Shown here: positions 43,762-52,497 of the stretch, piece after piece
Layout of the letters: each line of letters starts with the position of its first letter
Position numbering within the stretch: position 1 is the stretch's first letter
NCBI RefSeq assembly: GCF_009649785.1
Contig: NZ_WJOK01000018.1
Location: 50,887 to 114,886, forward strand
Direction: 5' to 3'
Length of the DNA: 64,000 nt
Source: Agrobacterium tumefaciens
GTDB taxonomy: Bacteria > Pseudomonadota > Alphaproteobacteria > Rhizobiales > Rhizobiaceae
The notes under the pieces: generated by a model
What the model saw: only the letters and a program-made list of their open reading frames with translations
Told to the model about the DNA's origin: nothing
The model's database searches: none
Position numbers and translations under genes: made by a program

Positions 43762-44979
43762 TCAGGAAAGCAGTAATTTCAGATCGGCGGACGGGTCCGC
43801 CAGGATGGCGCGATCCGGCTCAGCGCCGGTATCGAGCAGTTTTTTGCCGGAAACATAAGCCTTGGCATCGTTGACCGCGTCGACCGCCACGAATCGCCCG
43901 TCGCGGAAATACCAGACCGACCAGCTGCCTTCGCGCGCGCCGGGCCGCAGCACAGTCTCGTCATAACCGAGGTTGAAGCCGGCGATCTGCAGCTTTACCT
44001 CGTATTGATCAGACCAGAACCAGGGTTTGGCATCATAGGCGACTTCAGCGCCTGCCAGTACATGCGCGGCGGCCTCGGCCTGATCAACCGCGTTCTGGAC
44101 TGATTCGAGACGCACAAGCTGGCCCCGCCACGGCAGCAACGCGCAATCGCCCACCGCGTGGATATCCTTGTCCGAGCTGCGGGTGTGTTCATCCACCACG
44201 ATGCCATTGCCGACATCGAGGCCCGATTCGCGGGCAAGGCGATCGTTCGGGGTTACGCCAATGCCGACGATGACGAAATCCACGTCAAGCACCGAACCAT
44301 CGGAAAGCTCGGCAGCGGCCACCCGGCCATCCATGCCGACGAGCCGCACGAGGCCGGTCTTTTCGCGGATGGAGACGCCGTGCTCCTGATGGATGCCGCG
44401 CATGATATCGGCGGTTTCCTTTGCCGCCACGCGCTGGAGAATGCGGTCGGCCATTTCGATCAGCGTGACCTCGAGACCGAGCTTGCGGGCGACGGCTGCC
44501 GCTTCCAGACCGATATAACCACCGCCAATAACCAGCAGCCTGCGGCCGGGTTTCATTTCCTCAAACAGCCGGTCAGCATCGCGCTTGTCGCGGACGGTCA
44601 GAACCCCTTCGAGATCGCCGCCGATGCTGGCGGGCAGCTCGCGTGGTGCAGCACCGGTCGCCAGTACCAGCTTGTCGTAGGAAAGCGTACTGCCATCCTG
44701 CATGCGAAAGGATTTGGCAGCGCGGTCGATCTCCTCCACGAAGGTGGAGAGCCGGATATCGACATTGTTTTCCGCGTACCACTCCTCAGGGCGGAACATC
44801 AGCCGGTCGAAGCTCATCTCGCCTAAAAGGTATTTTTTCGACAGTGGCGGCCGTTGATAAGGATAGGCATCCTCCGAGCCGATGATGGTGATGGGGCGCT
44901 CATCCTTCAGCGCCCTAAGCTTTGCCGCCAGCGCGAAAGCGGCCTGCCCCGCCCCGACGATTACCAGCCTTCCCGCCAC
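43762..44979 (-). CDS. FAD-dependent ferredoxin/rubredoxin-type reductase
   Basis: 405 residues. Two Rossmann sites: FAD-binding VIVGAGQAAFALAAKL at the N-terminus and NAD-binding VIGGGYIGLEAAA in the middle, then the second FAD motif IHAVGDCALLP. The resemblance is to putidaredoxin/rhodocoxin reductases that feed electrons to P450s or Rieske dioxygenases. Start GTG at 44979, with GGGAG before it; upstream in-frame ATG codons are too far and without a ribosome site. No ferredoxin or oxygenase is adjacent. Confidence 0.88.
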   Translation of the reverse strand: MAGRLVIVGAGQAAFALAAKLRALKDERPITIIGSEDAYPYQRPPLSKKYLLGEMSFDRLMFRPEEWYAENNVDIRLSTFVEEIDRAAKSFRMQDGSTLSYDKLVLATGAAPRELPASIGGDLEGVLTVRDKRDADRLFEEMKPGRRLLVIGGGYIGLEAAAVARKLGLEVTLIEMADRILQRVAAKETADIMRGIHQEHGVSIREKTGLVRLVGMDGRVAAAELSDGSVLDVDFVIVGIGVTPNDRLARESGLDVGNGIVVDEHTRSSDKDIHAVGDCALLPWRGQLVRLESVQNAVDQAEAAAHVLAGAEVAYDAKPWFWSDQYEVKLQIAGFNLGYDETVLRPGAREGSWSVWYFRDGRFVAVDAVNDAKAYVSGKKLLDTGAEPDRAILADPSADLKLLLS

Positions 44980-45307
44980 ATTCCACTCCCAGAACAATCG
45001 CCAATGGGCAGATTTGCCGCACCCTGCGAAGCCATATTGCGGGATCAGGCGTAACGCCAAGTACGGCCCGCGTCAACCGTACAGCGCCACCAGCCCGGTG
45101 CAAGCATGACACATTATCACCCCAGACTGCGACACCCTTGCAACCGGAAGGAGCCGGATGCATTTCCTAAAGGGAAACATTGGCTTCCGACAAGCGGTCT
45201 GGCCCATGTCGAGACGCAGAACAGACAATTGCGCGGATTTCCTTCACGCACTGGCAAGGAAGCCGCGTTAAAATCGGCATCAGGAAAAGGCAATCCGGGA
45301 GGTTGTC

Positions 45308-45655
45308 ATGGCTTTACATATTGATCACCGTCAAAGCGTCCCGCAGGACGAGCAATACGAGAAGTTTCAGATCGACCGGCCCGGAAAGATCACCTTCATC
45401 GGGCATCACCTCAGCGCCAAGGATACCATGCGCTGCCTGGTGCGCAGCATCTCGCTCTATGGCGCAGAGATCGAGGTCAGCCCGCATCTGGAGATGCCCA
45501 CTAACTTCTATCTGGAAATTCTCGGCATTCGCGATGAGATCGGCTGCAACCTGATCCGCAGGGAAGAGGAAAAGGTCACCATCGGATTCAACATGTTGAT
45601 CGACGCGGAGTTCCTGCACCATGTGCGCAGGCTGAGTTTCGAGACCAGCGTCTGA
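45308..45655 (+). CDS. PilZ-like domain protein, 115 residues
   Basis: A small beta-barrel-like protein. RCLVRSISLYGAEIEV resembles the (D/N)xSxxG turn of PilZ domains, and FYLEILGIRDEIGCNLI resembles the following strands. The RxxxR motif needed for c-di-GMP binding is not evident, so it may be a non-binding PilZ relative. GGAGGTTGTC precedes the ATG. A terminator follows at 45737. Confidence 0.7.
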   Translation: MALHIDHRQSVPQDEQYEKFQIDRPGKITFIGHHLSAKDTMRCLVRSISLYGAEIEVSPHLEMPTNFYLEILGIRDEIGCNLIRREEEKVTIGFNMLIDAEFLHHVRRLSFETSV

Positions 45656-45736
45656 GCCGCATCGACCGATTCGCGGCGGAGTTTTTCTCTCACGGCGCGA
45701 CGGTGGAAAAAACTGTTCCAAAACAGCCATCCGGCA

Positions 45737-45765
45737 ACCGGGCGCGACTTGCGTCCGGTTTTTTT
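45737..45765 (+). terminator. Rho-independent terminator after the PilZ-like gene
   Basis: ACCGGGCGC, loop GACTT, GCGTCCGGT and a run of seven T. It ends 50 bases before the HisC-like start, so the two genes are separate transcripts or the second is attenuated. Confidence 0.88.
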
Positions 45766-45814
45766 GCACCTATTGTGTGCCGGGTTTTCAAACAGGTACT
45801 GGAAATCTCAGCCA

Positions 45815-46927
45815 ATGTCCGCTTTCTCACGTCTTACGCCGCTTGCCGTCTCTCTTCCTTCAACCGTTCCCTTCGTCGGCCCGGAAGCCATCGAGCGGGG
45901 CCGCGGCCTGAAGGTGGAAGCGCGGATAGGCGCCAATGAAAGCGGGTTCGGCCCTGCCCCATCCGTGCTTATGGCCATGCGGGATGCGGCGGCCGAGACC
46001 TGGATGTACAGCGATCCGGAAAATTTCGAACTGAAGGAAGCACTCGCCATCCACCACGGCGTTTCGCGTGGCAATATCGCCATTGGCGGCGGTGTCGATG
46101 GTTTGCTGGGTGAGATCGTCAGGCTAATCGTTGAGCCGGGCACGCCGGTGGTCACCTCGCTCGGCGGTTATCCTACCTTCAACTACCATGTGAACGGCTT
46201 TGGCGGAAAACTCGTGACCACGCCATATGTCGACGATCACGAGAACCTCGACGGGCTTCTCGATCTCGTCATCCGGGAAAATGCCCCGCTGGTCTATTTC
46301 GCCAATCCCGACAATCCGATGGGAAGCTGGTGGGAGGCAAGCGAGGTCGTGGCCTTTGCCCGTGCGCTGCCGGAAACCTGCCTGCTCATTCTGGACGAGG
46401 CCTATTGCGAGACCGCACCTGCCAGCGCCGTGCCAAGCATCGACGCCCTTGTCGGCCAGCCGAACATCCTGCGCATGCGGACTTTCTCGAAAGCCTATGG
46501 GCTTGCCGGCGCCCGCGTGGGGTATGCCATCGGCACGCTCGGCAATGTCGAAGCCTTCGACAAGATCCGCAATCATTTCGGCATGGCACGCGTTTCGGTC
46601 GCCGGCGCATTGGCGGCGCTGAAGGATCAGGCCTATCTGCATGACGTCGTTGGAAAAATTGCGGTGGCTCGAGATCGCATTTCCGCGATTGCCCGCAATA
46701 ACGGCCTCTCGCCCCTGCCGTCGGCAACCAATTTCGTCACCATCGATTGCCAGCGCGACGGCACTTACGCCCGCGCCATCGTCGACGGCTTGATGGAACA
46801 TGGCGTGTTCATCCGCATGCCGGGCGTGGCGCCGCTCAACCGCTGCATTCGTGTGAGTGTGGGACCTGATGACAAGCTTGATCTTTTTGAACAGGCATTG
46901 CCGAAGGTCATCAAGGCGCTGGGTTGA
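45815..46927 (+). CDS. HisC-like aminotransferase (class I/II)
   Basis: 370 residues, PLP-dependent. Fold type I markers: GANESGFGPAPSVL, IAIGGGVDGLL, YFANPDNPMG, LLILDEAYCE, and the PLP Lys226 in RTFSKAYGLAGARVGY. Closest by eye to histidinol-phosphate aminotransferase, but the isolated location and the presence of several HisC paralogues in rhizobia make an aromatic aminotransferase equally likely. Start at 45815 (MSAFSRLTPL), weak ribosome site. Confidence 0.85.
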   Translation: MSAFSRLTPLAVSLPSTVPFVGPEAIERGRGLKVEARIGANESGFGPAPSVLMAMRDAAAETWMYSDPENFELKEALAIHHGVSRGNIAIGGGVDGLLGEIVRLIVEPGTPVVTSLGGYPTFNYHVNGFGGKLVTTPYVDDHENLDGLLDLVIRENAPLVYFANPDNPMGSWWEASEVVAFARALPETCLLILDEAYCETAPASAVPSIDALVGQPNILRMRTFSKAYGLAGARVGYAIGTLGNVEAFDKIRNHFGMARVSVAGALAALKDQAYLHDVVGKIAVARDRISAIARNNGLSPLPSATNFVTIDCQRDGTYARAIVDGLMEHGVFIRMPGVAPLNRCIRVSVGPDDKLDLFEQALPKVIKALG

Positions 46928-46942
46928 GGTTTCGCTTGCCTT

Positions 46943-47062
46943 CTCCTCATTCCTGTTCTTGTCACGAGGAATCGAGCCAGCCCAAGTCCTTGGGCTGAAA
47001 GGAGTCTTTCGCCACACAGACGTGTGCCGGCTGGATCCCCGTGGCAGGCAAAGGGATGAGGG
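46943..47062. repeat. RIME1-type intergenic mosaic element, copy 2
   Basis: Same layout as 34318-34436: CTCATTCCTGTTCTTGTCAC at the left, middle CAAGTCCTTGGGCTGAAAGG, inner palindrome CACACAGACGTGTG, and GGCAAAGGGATGAGG at the right. The outer arms are more degraded than in copy 1. Confidence 0.75.
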
Positions 47063-47177
47063 TGGCGAGCCAGGCGGTATATGGTGCGATCGACCATTGC
47101 GTGCATCGATTCAACATCCTCTGACAAACCACTGTTCGCGAATCGTTTTCCATCAACCGACATCGCCAGACATAAGA

Positions 47178-47213
47178 AAACCGCGCCGGCCTTGTTCCTG
47201 CCGGTCGCGGTTT
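47178..47213 (-). terminator. Hairpin terminator downstream of the Sel1-like gene
   Basis: AAACCGCGCCGGC and GCCGGTCGCGGTTT pair with one bulge around a 9-base loop. On the minus strand it is followed by TTTTCTTATG. It lies about 126 bases after the stop of the gene at 47340. Confidence 0.7.
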
Positions 47214-47339
47214 GATGTGTCAGCGCAAAAGCTCCTTTTCAAAGCCCTCGCCGCATTCCCCTTCGGGTTTACTTTCGTTTGTACCGGTCTTCGGGACTGG
47301 AGGGAACCGGACCGGAAATTCTGTCGCGGATAAGGTGCG

Positions 47340-47606
47340 TCAGTGCATCGTCATCCAGTCTCGTGCGGCACGCAGCGCTTCGGCCAGTTCCGCCTTGGTC
47401 ATGTTGCGGGCAAGATCTGCTCGCAGCGAAGCGGCTCTTTCCGATCCGCGGATCGCGGCGATGTTGAGCCATTTGTGGGCCGCGACCAGATCCACCTTGC
47501 ATCCCCGGCCGGTCGCATAGACCAGGCCGAGATTGCAAAGGGTGTCGGCGCGGGTTTCGCCACCGGCAACTGCCATTTCGATATCGCGAATTTCAAAGCG
47601 TGCCAT
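47340..47606 (-). CDS. Sel1-like repeat protein, 88 residues
   Basis: Contains one and a half TPR-like Sel1 units: TLCNLGLVYATGRGCKVDLVAAHKWLNIAAIRG. Rhizobial homologues are small soluble proteins, function unknown; Sel1 repeats usually bind partners. Start placed at 47606 (MARFEIRDIEM), with AGGGA upstream. An in-frame ATG at 47747 would add 47 Lys-rich residues and cannot be excluded. Confidence 0.75.
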   Translation of the reverse strand: MARFEIRDIEMAVAGGETRADTLCNLGLVYATGRGCKVDLVAAHKWLNIAAIRGSERAASLRADLARNMTKAELAEALRAARDWMTMH

Positions 47607-47747
47607 CGTTTTAATCCCTGTCTTCTCGCCTGTTTCATCAAGTGCCTTCTTGTCGAGGCTAACCTTTGGAACTGCCGTCTTTTGCGGCTTTTTTGTTCTT
47701 CCGGCCGGCAGGTTTTCCCTGCGCTTTTGATGACCCCAATATGTCAT

Positions 47748-48087
47748 GAGGCTTTCAACGGGCGCTTAAAAGGCATGATTAATGGGCCGCCAACAAACTG
47801 CAAACGATTGGTAAAATTGGGTTTTTGTTAAATATCACGAGGTGCGGAAATTAAGGACTTTCGAGCGAATTTTACGAAAACTTTAGAATTGGATTTCAAC
47901 CCTTCATTCACCACGATCCAAACAACGGTTTTTCGAATTGCCCCTCTCCCACTCTCCTGACCGACGCAAATGCCGTCTCGCAGCTGGAATTTTCTGTTTC
48001 CTTTTACGTGAACGTCAAATACTATCCGCATGCCCGTGCGGAGGACGAAACGGGCAAAGAAAGCGCGACATGGACGGAGGAGTTTTT
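47748..48087. other. Intergenic region before the DUF2147 gene
   Basis: AT-rich from 47770 to 47940 and probably carrying divergent promoters. No gene is seen; the + strand frame upstream of 48088 does not look coding. Confidence 0.4.
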
Positions 48088-48426
48088 ATGAAGCGTGTGA
48101 TGATGATTGCCGCGGGCCTGCTGATCGGCAGCAACCTTGCTTTTGCTGCTGAGCCCATTGAAGGCAACTGGAAGACGGCGAGCGGCGAGACAGCCGTAAT
48201 CGGCCCCTGCGGCGCAGCTTTCTGCGTGACGCTGAAGACAGGCAAACATGCGGGAAAACAGATCGGCAAGCTTTCCGGCAAGGGAAACAGCTATTCGGGC
48301 GATATTACCGATCCCGCCAATGACAAGACCTATAGCGGCTCCGGCACCGTTTCCGGCAATTCGCTGAGCATGAAGGGCTGCGTGCTGAAAATCCTGTGCA
48401 AATCCCAGACCTGGACGCGGTTGTGA
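48088..48426 (+). CDS. DUF2147-type exported protein
   Basis: 112 residues. Signal peptide MKRVMMIAAGLLIGSNLAFA cleaved before AEPIEGNW. A small beta-rich domain follows with IEGNWKTASGE, CGAAFCVTLKTG, YSGDITDPANDKTYSG and the ending MKGCVLKILCKSQTWTR. Four cysteines suggest periplasmic disulfides. The lipocalin-like DUF2147 family has no firm function. Strong GGAGGAG before the ATG. Confidence 0.85.
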   Translation: MKRVMMIAAGLLIGSNLAFAAEPIEGNWKTASGETAVIGPCGAAFCVTLKTGKHAGKQIGKLSGKGNSYSGDITDPANDKTYSGSGTVSGNSLSMKGCVLKILCKSQTWTRL

Positions 48427-48547
48427 GATAAGATGCGGCGGACAGGCTTGTAACAGCCTGTCCGTCGTCGCAGACGGACGTCGTGTGTAACGCATATATC
48501 CGTTGATGTATCGTCGCGACCCGAACGAACACTCTTAAGAGCGAAGC

Positions 48548-49145
48548 ATGCCTACCGCCCTTTCCATAATCCTGATTTCGGGTACGTCCCATGTCGGCAA
48601 AAGCACCCTAGCCGGCCTGTTAAGCGAAAAGCTCCACTGCGAGGCAATTTCAACCGACAGCCTGGCACGCCACCCAGGGAGGCCATGGCCGGGCATACCC
48701 GCGCCTGTGGAGGAATATTACAGGCAGCTGTCGGCAGAAACGATCCATTGGTTTCTGAAGGTGCATCACCAGAATATCTGGCCGCTTGTGCGCGGGCTGA
48801 TCGACAGCAAGACAGGCACCGGCAATATCGTCGTCTTCGAGGGCGCGGCCTTGCGGCCGGAATTTATAGCGCCCCTGCTGGGCAGAACGGTTGCCGGGGG
48901 TCTTTCTTCACGCACAGAATGACTTTCTCTCCGACAGAATGCGCGCGCATGCAGAATATAAAGATGCGACGGCGGGCCAGCGCCGGATCATGGACGCCTT
49001 CATTGAGCGGTCCTTGCGCGAAAATACCGAAATGCTGGCATCCGCGCGACACCATCACGTCCCGATCGTCGACATCGCCAATCCCGAAGCATTCGATGGC
49101 CTCGTCAACGAACTCACAGCCCGTGCGGTAGCCTCTCCGGCGTGA
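48548..49145 (+). pseudogene. P-loop kinase-like gene with a one-base frameshift
   Basis: The first part (48548-48922, 124 codons) has Walker A GTSHVGKSTLAGLLS, DSLARHPGRPWPG and VVFEGAALRPEF, like small zeta/chloramphenicol-phosphotransferase-type kinases. At the run of five G (48896-48900) it would continue GGLSSRTE and stop. Dropping one G continues in the next frame as VAGVFLHAQNDFLSDRMRAH ... SLRENTEMLASARHHHVPIVDIANPEAF to 49145, a plausible kinase C-terminus. Together they give about 198 residues. Either a recent pseudogene, a sequencing slip, or programmed slippage. Substrate unknown. Confidence 0.7.
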
Positions 49146-49310
49146 TGCAAAAGCAGGCGATTTGAGGCCGCTGAAGCCAGCCACCGCCCTAATTCACACT
49201 GGAAGTATCCCATTAATCTCCCTGAACACCATATGAACCGGGGTCTCAGGGTCCGTTCAGTCCGAGTGTGGCAAAACTCTGTCCATGAACTCCAATAAAG
49301 GGGAATGGAC

Positions 49311-49487
49311 ATGACAAAGTTGATCAGCCGGCTGGCAATCTTCGCGTTTCTCATGGCGATCTTCGCCATGTCCTTCGCCTCGCTCGTCGTTAATCCCAAC
49401 CGCAGCTTTCAGCGGGTGAATGCGGGTGCGGCGCTTGCCTGCCAGCACAGCCCGGCACCCGCCGCCAATTGCCCCGTCGTGCTGTAA
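49311..49487 (+). CDS. Small membrane protein, 58 residues, first of a pair
   Basis: MTKLISRLAIFAFLMAIFAMSFASLVVNP: one hydrophobic helix, then a short periplasmic tail with two Cys (ALACQHSPAPAANCPVVL). AGGGGA before the ATG; an ATG two codons earlier lies too near the ribosome site. 11 bases before the second small protein. No family recognised. Confidence 0.6.
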   Translation: MTKLISRLAIFAFLMAIFAMSFASLVVNPNRSFQRVNAGAALACQHSPAPAANCPVVL

Positions 49488-49498
49488 GGGACCGGCCG

Positions 49499-49672
49499 AT
49501 GACGACGAGCTTTTCCAACGGCCTGTTTTCCGCACTGAGACTGGTGCTGATGGCATCGATCTTTCTAGGCCCGGTGGCGGGACTTGCAGTTTACAAGGCA
49601 GATCCCCGCCCGGCATCAAAGGGCGCCGGTTTCGTCCTGCTGATGAGCCTGCAACGCGGCGCGCTCGGCTGA
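49499..49672 (+). CDS. Small membrane protein, 57 residues, second of a pair
   Basis: MTTSFSNGLFSALRLVLMASIFLGPVAGLAVYKADPRPAS: one membrane helix and a short tail. It follows the first small protein closely (TAAGGG near its start) and both share the plan helix plus Pro/Ala tail. No family recognised; possibly stress-related small membrane proteins or toxin-like peptides, which is a guess. Confidence 0.55.
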   Translation: MTTSFSNGLFSALRLVLMASIFLGPVAGLAVYKADPRPASKGAGFVLLMSLQRGALG

Positions 49673-49774
49673 GATTTCACCGCCTGCCCTTTGCCGCAGC
49701 CATTTTTCCGTTTCTTTTCAGTTTCTTCGTATTTCTGTCGCTTGCCTGTCGAAATAGGCCTCCTATAATGGGCC

Positions 49775-51280
49775 ATGACAATAGCAAAACGAACGATTCC
49801 GCCCTTCTCCTTCATCAGCCCCGAGCCTTTCGCGCCGCAGACGTTCACGGACCCGAAAGAAGCTGTCGAGGCTTTGACCGCGCTTTACGAACGCAATACG
49901 GCGTTCCTCATCAACTCCTTCACCGAACTTGCCAAGGGTGCGCCGATTACCGGCCGCTACCGCGCCTGTTATCCGCAGGTCAGCCTCGAGACATCCACTT
50001 TCGGTCATGTTGATTCGCGCCTTTCCTATGGCCATGTCACCTCCCCCGGCGTCTATACGACGACGATCACCCGGCCGGAGCTTTTCCGCCACTACCTGAA
50101 AGAGCAGCTGGGGCTTCTGATCAAGAACCACGGCGTTCCGGTGACGGTTGCCGAATCGGCCACGCCCATTCCGCTGCATTTCGCCTTCGGCGAAGGCGCT
50201 TATGTCGAGGCGGCGGCGGCATCCTCGCTGTCCGACGTGCCGTTGCGCGATCTTTTCGACACGCCCGATCTCAACAACACCGACGATCTCATCGCCAATG
50301 GCGAATATGATCAGGTGCCCGGCGAACCCGCGCCGCTTGCGCCGTTCACCGCGCAGCGCATCGATTATTCGCTGGCGCGCCTCAGCCATTATACGGCAAC
50401 GAGCGCCAGCCATTTCCAGAACTTCGTGCTGTTCACCAACTACCAGTTCTATATCGACGAATTCGCCGCATGGGCGCGGCAGTTGATGAAGAATGGTGGC
50501 GAAGGCTACACGGCCTTCGTGGAGCCGGGCAACATCATCACCCCTGCTGGCTCCGACAGGCCGGACACGGATGCGGTGCTTGGCCGCCTGCCGCAGATGC
50601 CAGCCTATCACCTGAAGAAAAAGGGCCATGCCGGCATTACGCTGGTCAATATCGGCGTCGGCCCTTCCAACGCCAAGACGATCACCGACCATATCGCCGT
50701 GCTGCGCCCGCATGCCTGGCTGATGGTTGGCCATTGCGCCGGCCTGCGCAACAGCCAGCGCCTTGGCGATTATGTGCTGGCACACGCCTATGTGCGTGAG
50801 GACCACGTTCTGGACGACGACCTGCCGGTCTGGGTGCCGATCCCGGCTCTGGCGGAAGTGCAGCTGGCGCTGGAAGGTGCGGTTGCGGAAGTCACCGGTT
50901 ACGAGGGCTTCGAGCTGAAGCGCATCATGCGTACCGGCACCGTCGCCACGATCGACAACCGCAACTGGGAGCTTCGCGACCAGGCGGGCCCGGTCAAGCG
51001 TCTGTCGCAATCGCGCGCCATCGCACTCGACATGGAATCGGCCACCATCGCGGCCAACGGCTTCCGGTTCCGCGTGCCCTACGGCACCCTCCTCTGCGTC
51101 TCCGACAAGCCGCTGCACGGCGAATTGAAGCTGCCGGGCATGGCGACGGAGTTCTACCGCACGCAGGTTGCCCAGCATCTGCAGATCGGCATCCGCGCCG
51201 TGCAGAAACTCGCCGCCATGCCAACGGAAACGCTGCATTCGCGCAAGCTCAGAAGCTTCTACGAGACGGCGTTCCAGTAA
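49775..51280 (+). CDS. amn: AMP nucleosidase
   Basis: 501 residues, the usual length. Cleaves AMP to adenine and ribose 5-phosphate. N-terminal regulatory part, then the nucleoside-phosphorylase-type domain with ITLVNIGVGPSNAKTITDH, WLMVGHCAGLRNSQRLGDYVL, the purine/ribose site LDMESATIAANGF and the ending LCVSDKPLHGELKL. Alone on its transcript. The vapBC pair follows directly. Confidence 0.94.
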   Translation: MTIAKRTIPPFSFISPEPFAPQTFTDPKEAVEALTALYERNTAFLINSFTELAKGAPITGRYRACYPQVSLETSTFGHVDSRLSYGHVTSPGVYTTTITRPELFRHYLKEQLGLLIKNHGVPVTVAESATPIPLHFAFGEGAYVEAAAASSLSDVPLRDLFDTPDLNNTDDLIANGEYDQVPGEPAPLAPFTAQRIDYSLARLSHYTATSASHFQNFVLFTNYQFYIDEFAAWARQLMKNGGEGYTAFVEPGNIITPAGSDRPDTDAVLGRLPQMPAYHLKKKGHAGITLVNIGVGPSNAKTITDHIAVLRPHAWLMVGHCAGLRNSQRLGDYVLAHAYVREDHVLDDDLPVWVPIPALAEVQLALEGAVAEVTGYEGFELKRIMRTGTVATIDNRNWELRDQAGPVKRLSQSRAIALDMESATIAANGFRFRVPYGTLLCVSDKPLHGELKLPGMATEFYRTQVAQHLQIGIRAVQKLAAMPTETLHSRKLRSFYETAFQ

Positions 51281-51302
51281 AAATAGATATCGCTAGAAAC
51301 GT

Positions 51303-51338
51303 CCTTGGTGTATTGTTTCGAAAATCGATACACCAAGG
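51303..51338. promoter_or_regulatory. Perfect 11-bp inverted repeat upstream of vapB, candidate autoregulation site
   Basis: CCTTGGTGTAT and ATACACCAAGG, 14 bases apart, centred about 26 bases before the vapB start. VapB or VapBC complexes typically bind such repeats over their own promoter. Confidence 0.7.
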
Positions 51339-51346
51339 TTTTCCCA

Positions 51347-51577
51347 ATGCGCACCAACATTGAACTTGATGACGCCTTGATCGCCGAGGCGATGGAAATA
51401 ACCGGTCTCTCCACCAAAAAAGCGACGGTAGAAAAGGCATTGCGGGATCTCGTGCGCATTCACCGTCAAATGCGTGCGCTTGATGCATTAGAGGGCATGG
51501 GCTGGGAAGGCAATCTGGATGAGATGCGGACGGACTGGGATGCGGAAACGGATTGGGACATAGAGGATTCCAAATGA
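51347..51577 (+). CDS. vapB: VapB-type antitoxin
   Basis: 76 residues. N-terminal ribbon-helix-helix MRTNIELDDALIAEAMEITG then STKKATVEKALRDLVRIHRQ, the pattern of VapB/DUF2191 antitoxins, with an acidic Trp-rich tail (WEGNLDEMRTDWDAETDWD) that should wrap the toxin. The start at 51347 has no strong ribosome site, fitting tight control. Its stop overlaps the toxin start by ATGA. Confidence 0.9.
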   Translation: MRTNIELDDALIAEAMEITGLSTKKATVEKALRDLVRIHRQMRALDALEGMGWEGNLDEMRTDWDAETDWDIEDSK

Positions 51578-51963
51578 TCGTCGCAGATACGTCTGCATGG
51601 ATTTCGCTCATTCGAAAAGATTCACCCGCCCTCGCTTTAAAGCTTCGCACCGCCATAACGCAGAGTAACATCCTTGTCGGAGACATTGTTCTCCTGGAGG
51701 TTCTTCAGGGTGCACGCGACGGCCAACATGCTCGCCGTCTGGAGCAAATGTTAAGCGAATTTCCCTGCGTCGCGATGATGTCTCCCCAACTCGCTATCAA
51801 GGCTGCCTCGAATTACCGCTTCCTACGGGGGCGCGGTTATACGATCCGTAAAAACAACGACCTCATCATCGGCACTTACTGCAGCGAAAACGGATACGAA
51901 CTGCTGCACAACGACCGAGACTTTCAGCCTATGGCCGATCATCTCGGTCTGCGACTGGCCTGA
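51574..51963 (+). CDS. vapC: VapC-type PIN-domain toxin
   Basis: 129-residue PIN RNase. Acidic residues: Asp4 in IVADTSAWI, Glu in VLLEVLQGARD, Asp in RKNNDLIIGTYC and Asp in LLHNDRDFQPMA. VapC toxins cut tRNA or rRNA when the antitoxin is lost. All catalytic positions look intact, so the module is probably active. It is a stand-alone type II module between amn and osmC. Confidence 0.92.
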   Translation: MIVADTSAWISLIRKDSPALALKLRTAITQSNILVGDIVLLEVLQGARDGQHARRLEQMLSEFPCVAMMSPQLAIKAASNYRFLRGRGYTIRKNNDLIIGTYCSENGYELLHNDRDFQPMADHLGLRLA

Positions 51964-51967
51964 TCTT

Positions 51968-52438
51968 TCAAAGCACCTTCACTGTCCCCTCCACACGCAC
52001 GGGAAAATTCACCGACCGGGCGATGAAGCATTTGTCGTGGGCATCGTGGTGCAACTCATCAGCCCGCGCAAGATCACCCTTCGAGATGGTGATGACCGGT
52101 TTCAACACTACCTCGCTGAATTGCCCGGCGCCGTCCTTTTCCATAACCAGCGTGCCTTCGGCATTGTCGACATAGTCTTCAACGATGATGCCGTTGACGG
52201 AGCAGAAATGCAGGTACCATAGCTTGTGGCACGCCGAGAGCGAGGCAACCAGCAGGTCTTCCGGGTTCCAGCGGGAGGCATCGCCGCGAAAGGCGGGATC
52301 TGAAGAGCCGGCGATATCCGCTTTTCCGGACGTGGAAATCGTGTAGTCGCGTTCATAGTCACGGTAGCCCGAGGTACCCTTGCCGCGATTGCCGGTCCAC
52401 TTCACCTGAACGGCATAGTGATGTTCCTGTCCTGCCAT
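51968..52438 (-). CDS. OsmC/Ohr family peroxiredoxin-like protein
   Basis: 156 residues. OsmC fold with the two redox Cys: one in LLVASLSACHKLWYLHFC and one in HDKCFIARSVNFPV. These proteins reduce organic peroxides with dihydrolipoamide. NPEDLLVASLSACH and the N-terminal QVKWTGNRGKGT are of the OsmC subgroup rather than classical Ohr. Convergent with vapC (4 bases apart); the aminotransferase lies upstream. Confidence 0.9.
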   Translation of the reverse strand: MAGQEHHYAVQVKWTGNRGKGTSGYRDYERDYTISTSGKADIAGSSDPAFRGDASRWNPEDLLVASLSACHKLWYLHFCSVNGIIVEDYVDNAEGTLVMEKDGAGQFSEVVLKPVITISKGDLARADELHHDAHDKCFIARSVNFPVRVEGTVKVL

Positions 52439-52497
52439 TTCATTTCTCCCTTAGAGTTTTTGTCGCATTTCCCGGACGTAAAAAACAACTACGCGCT

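Noticed and set aside
49230..49262. EcfG-type promoter before the small membrane protein pair
   Set aside because: TGAAC instead of GGAAC and a 15-base spacer; too weak to claim.
49763..51238. 491-codon open frame on the minus strand
   Set aside because: Antisense to amn; composition is that of a mirror frame.
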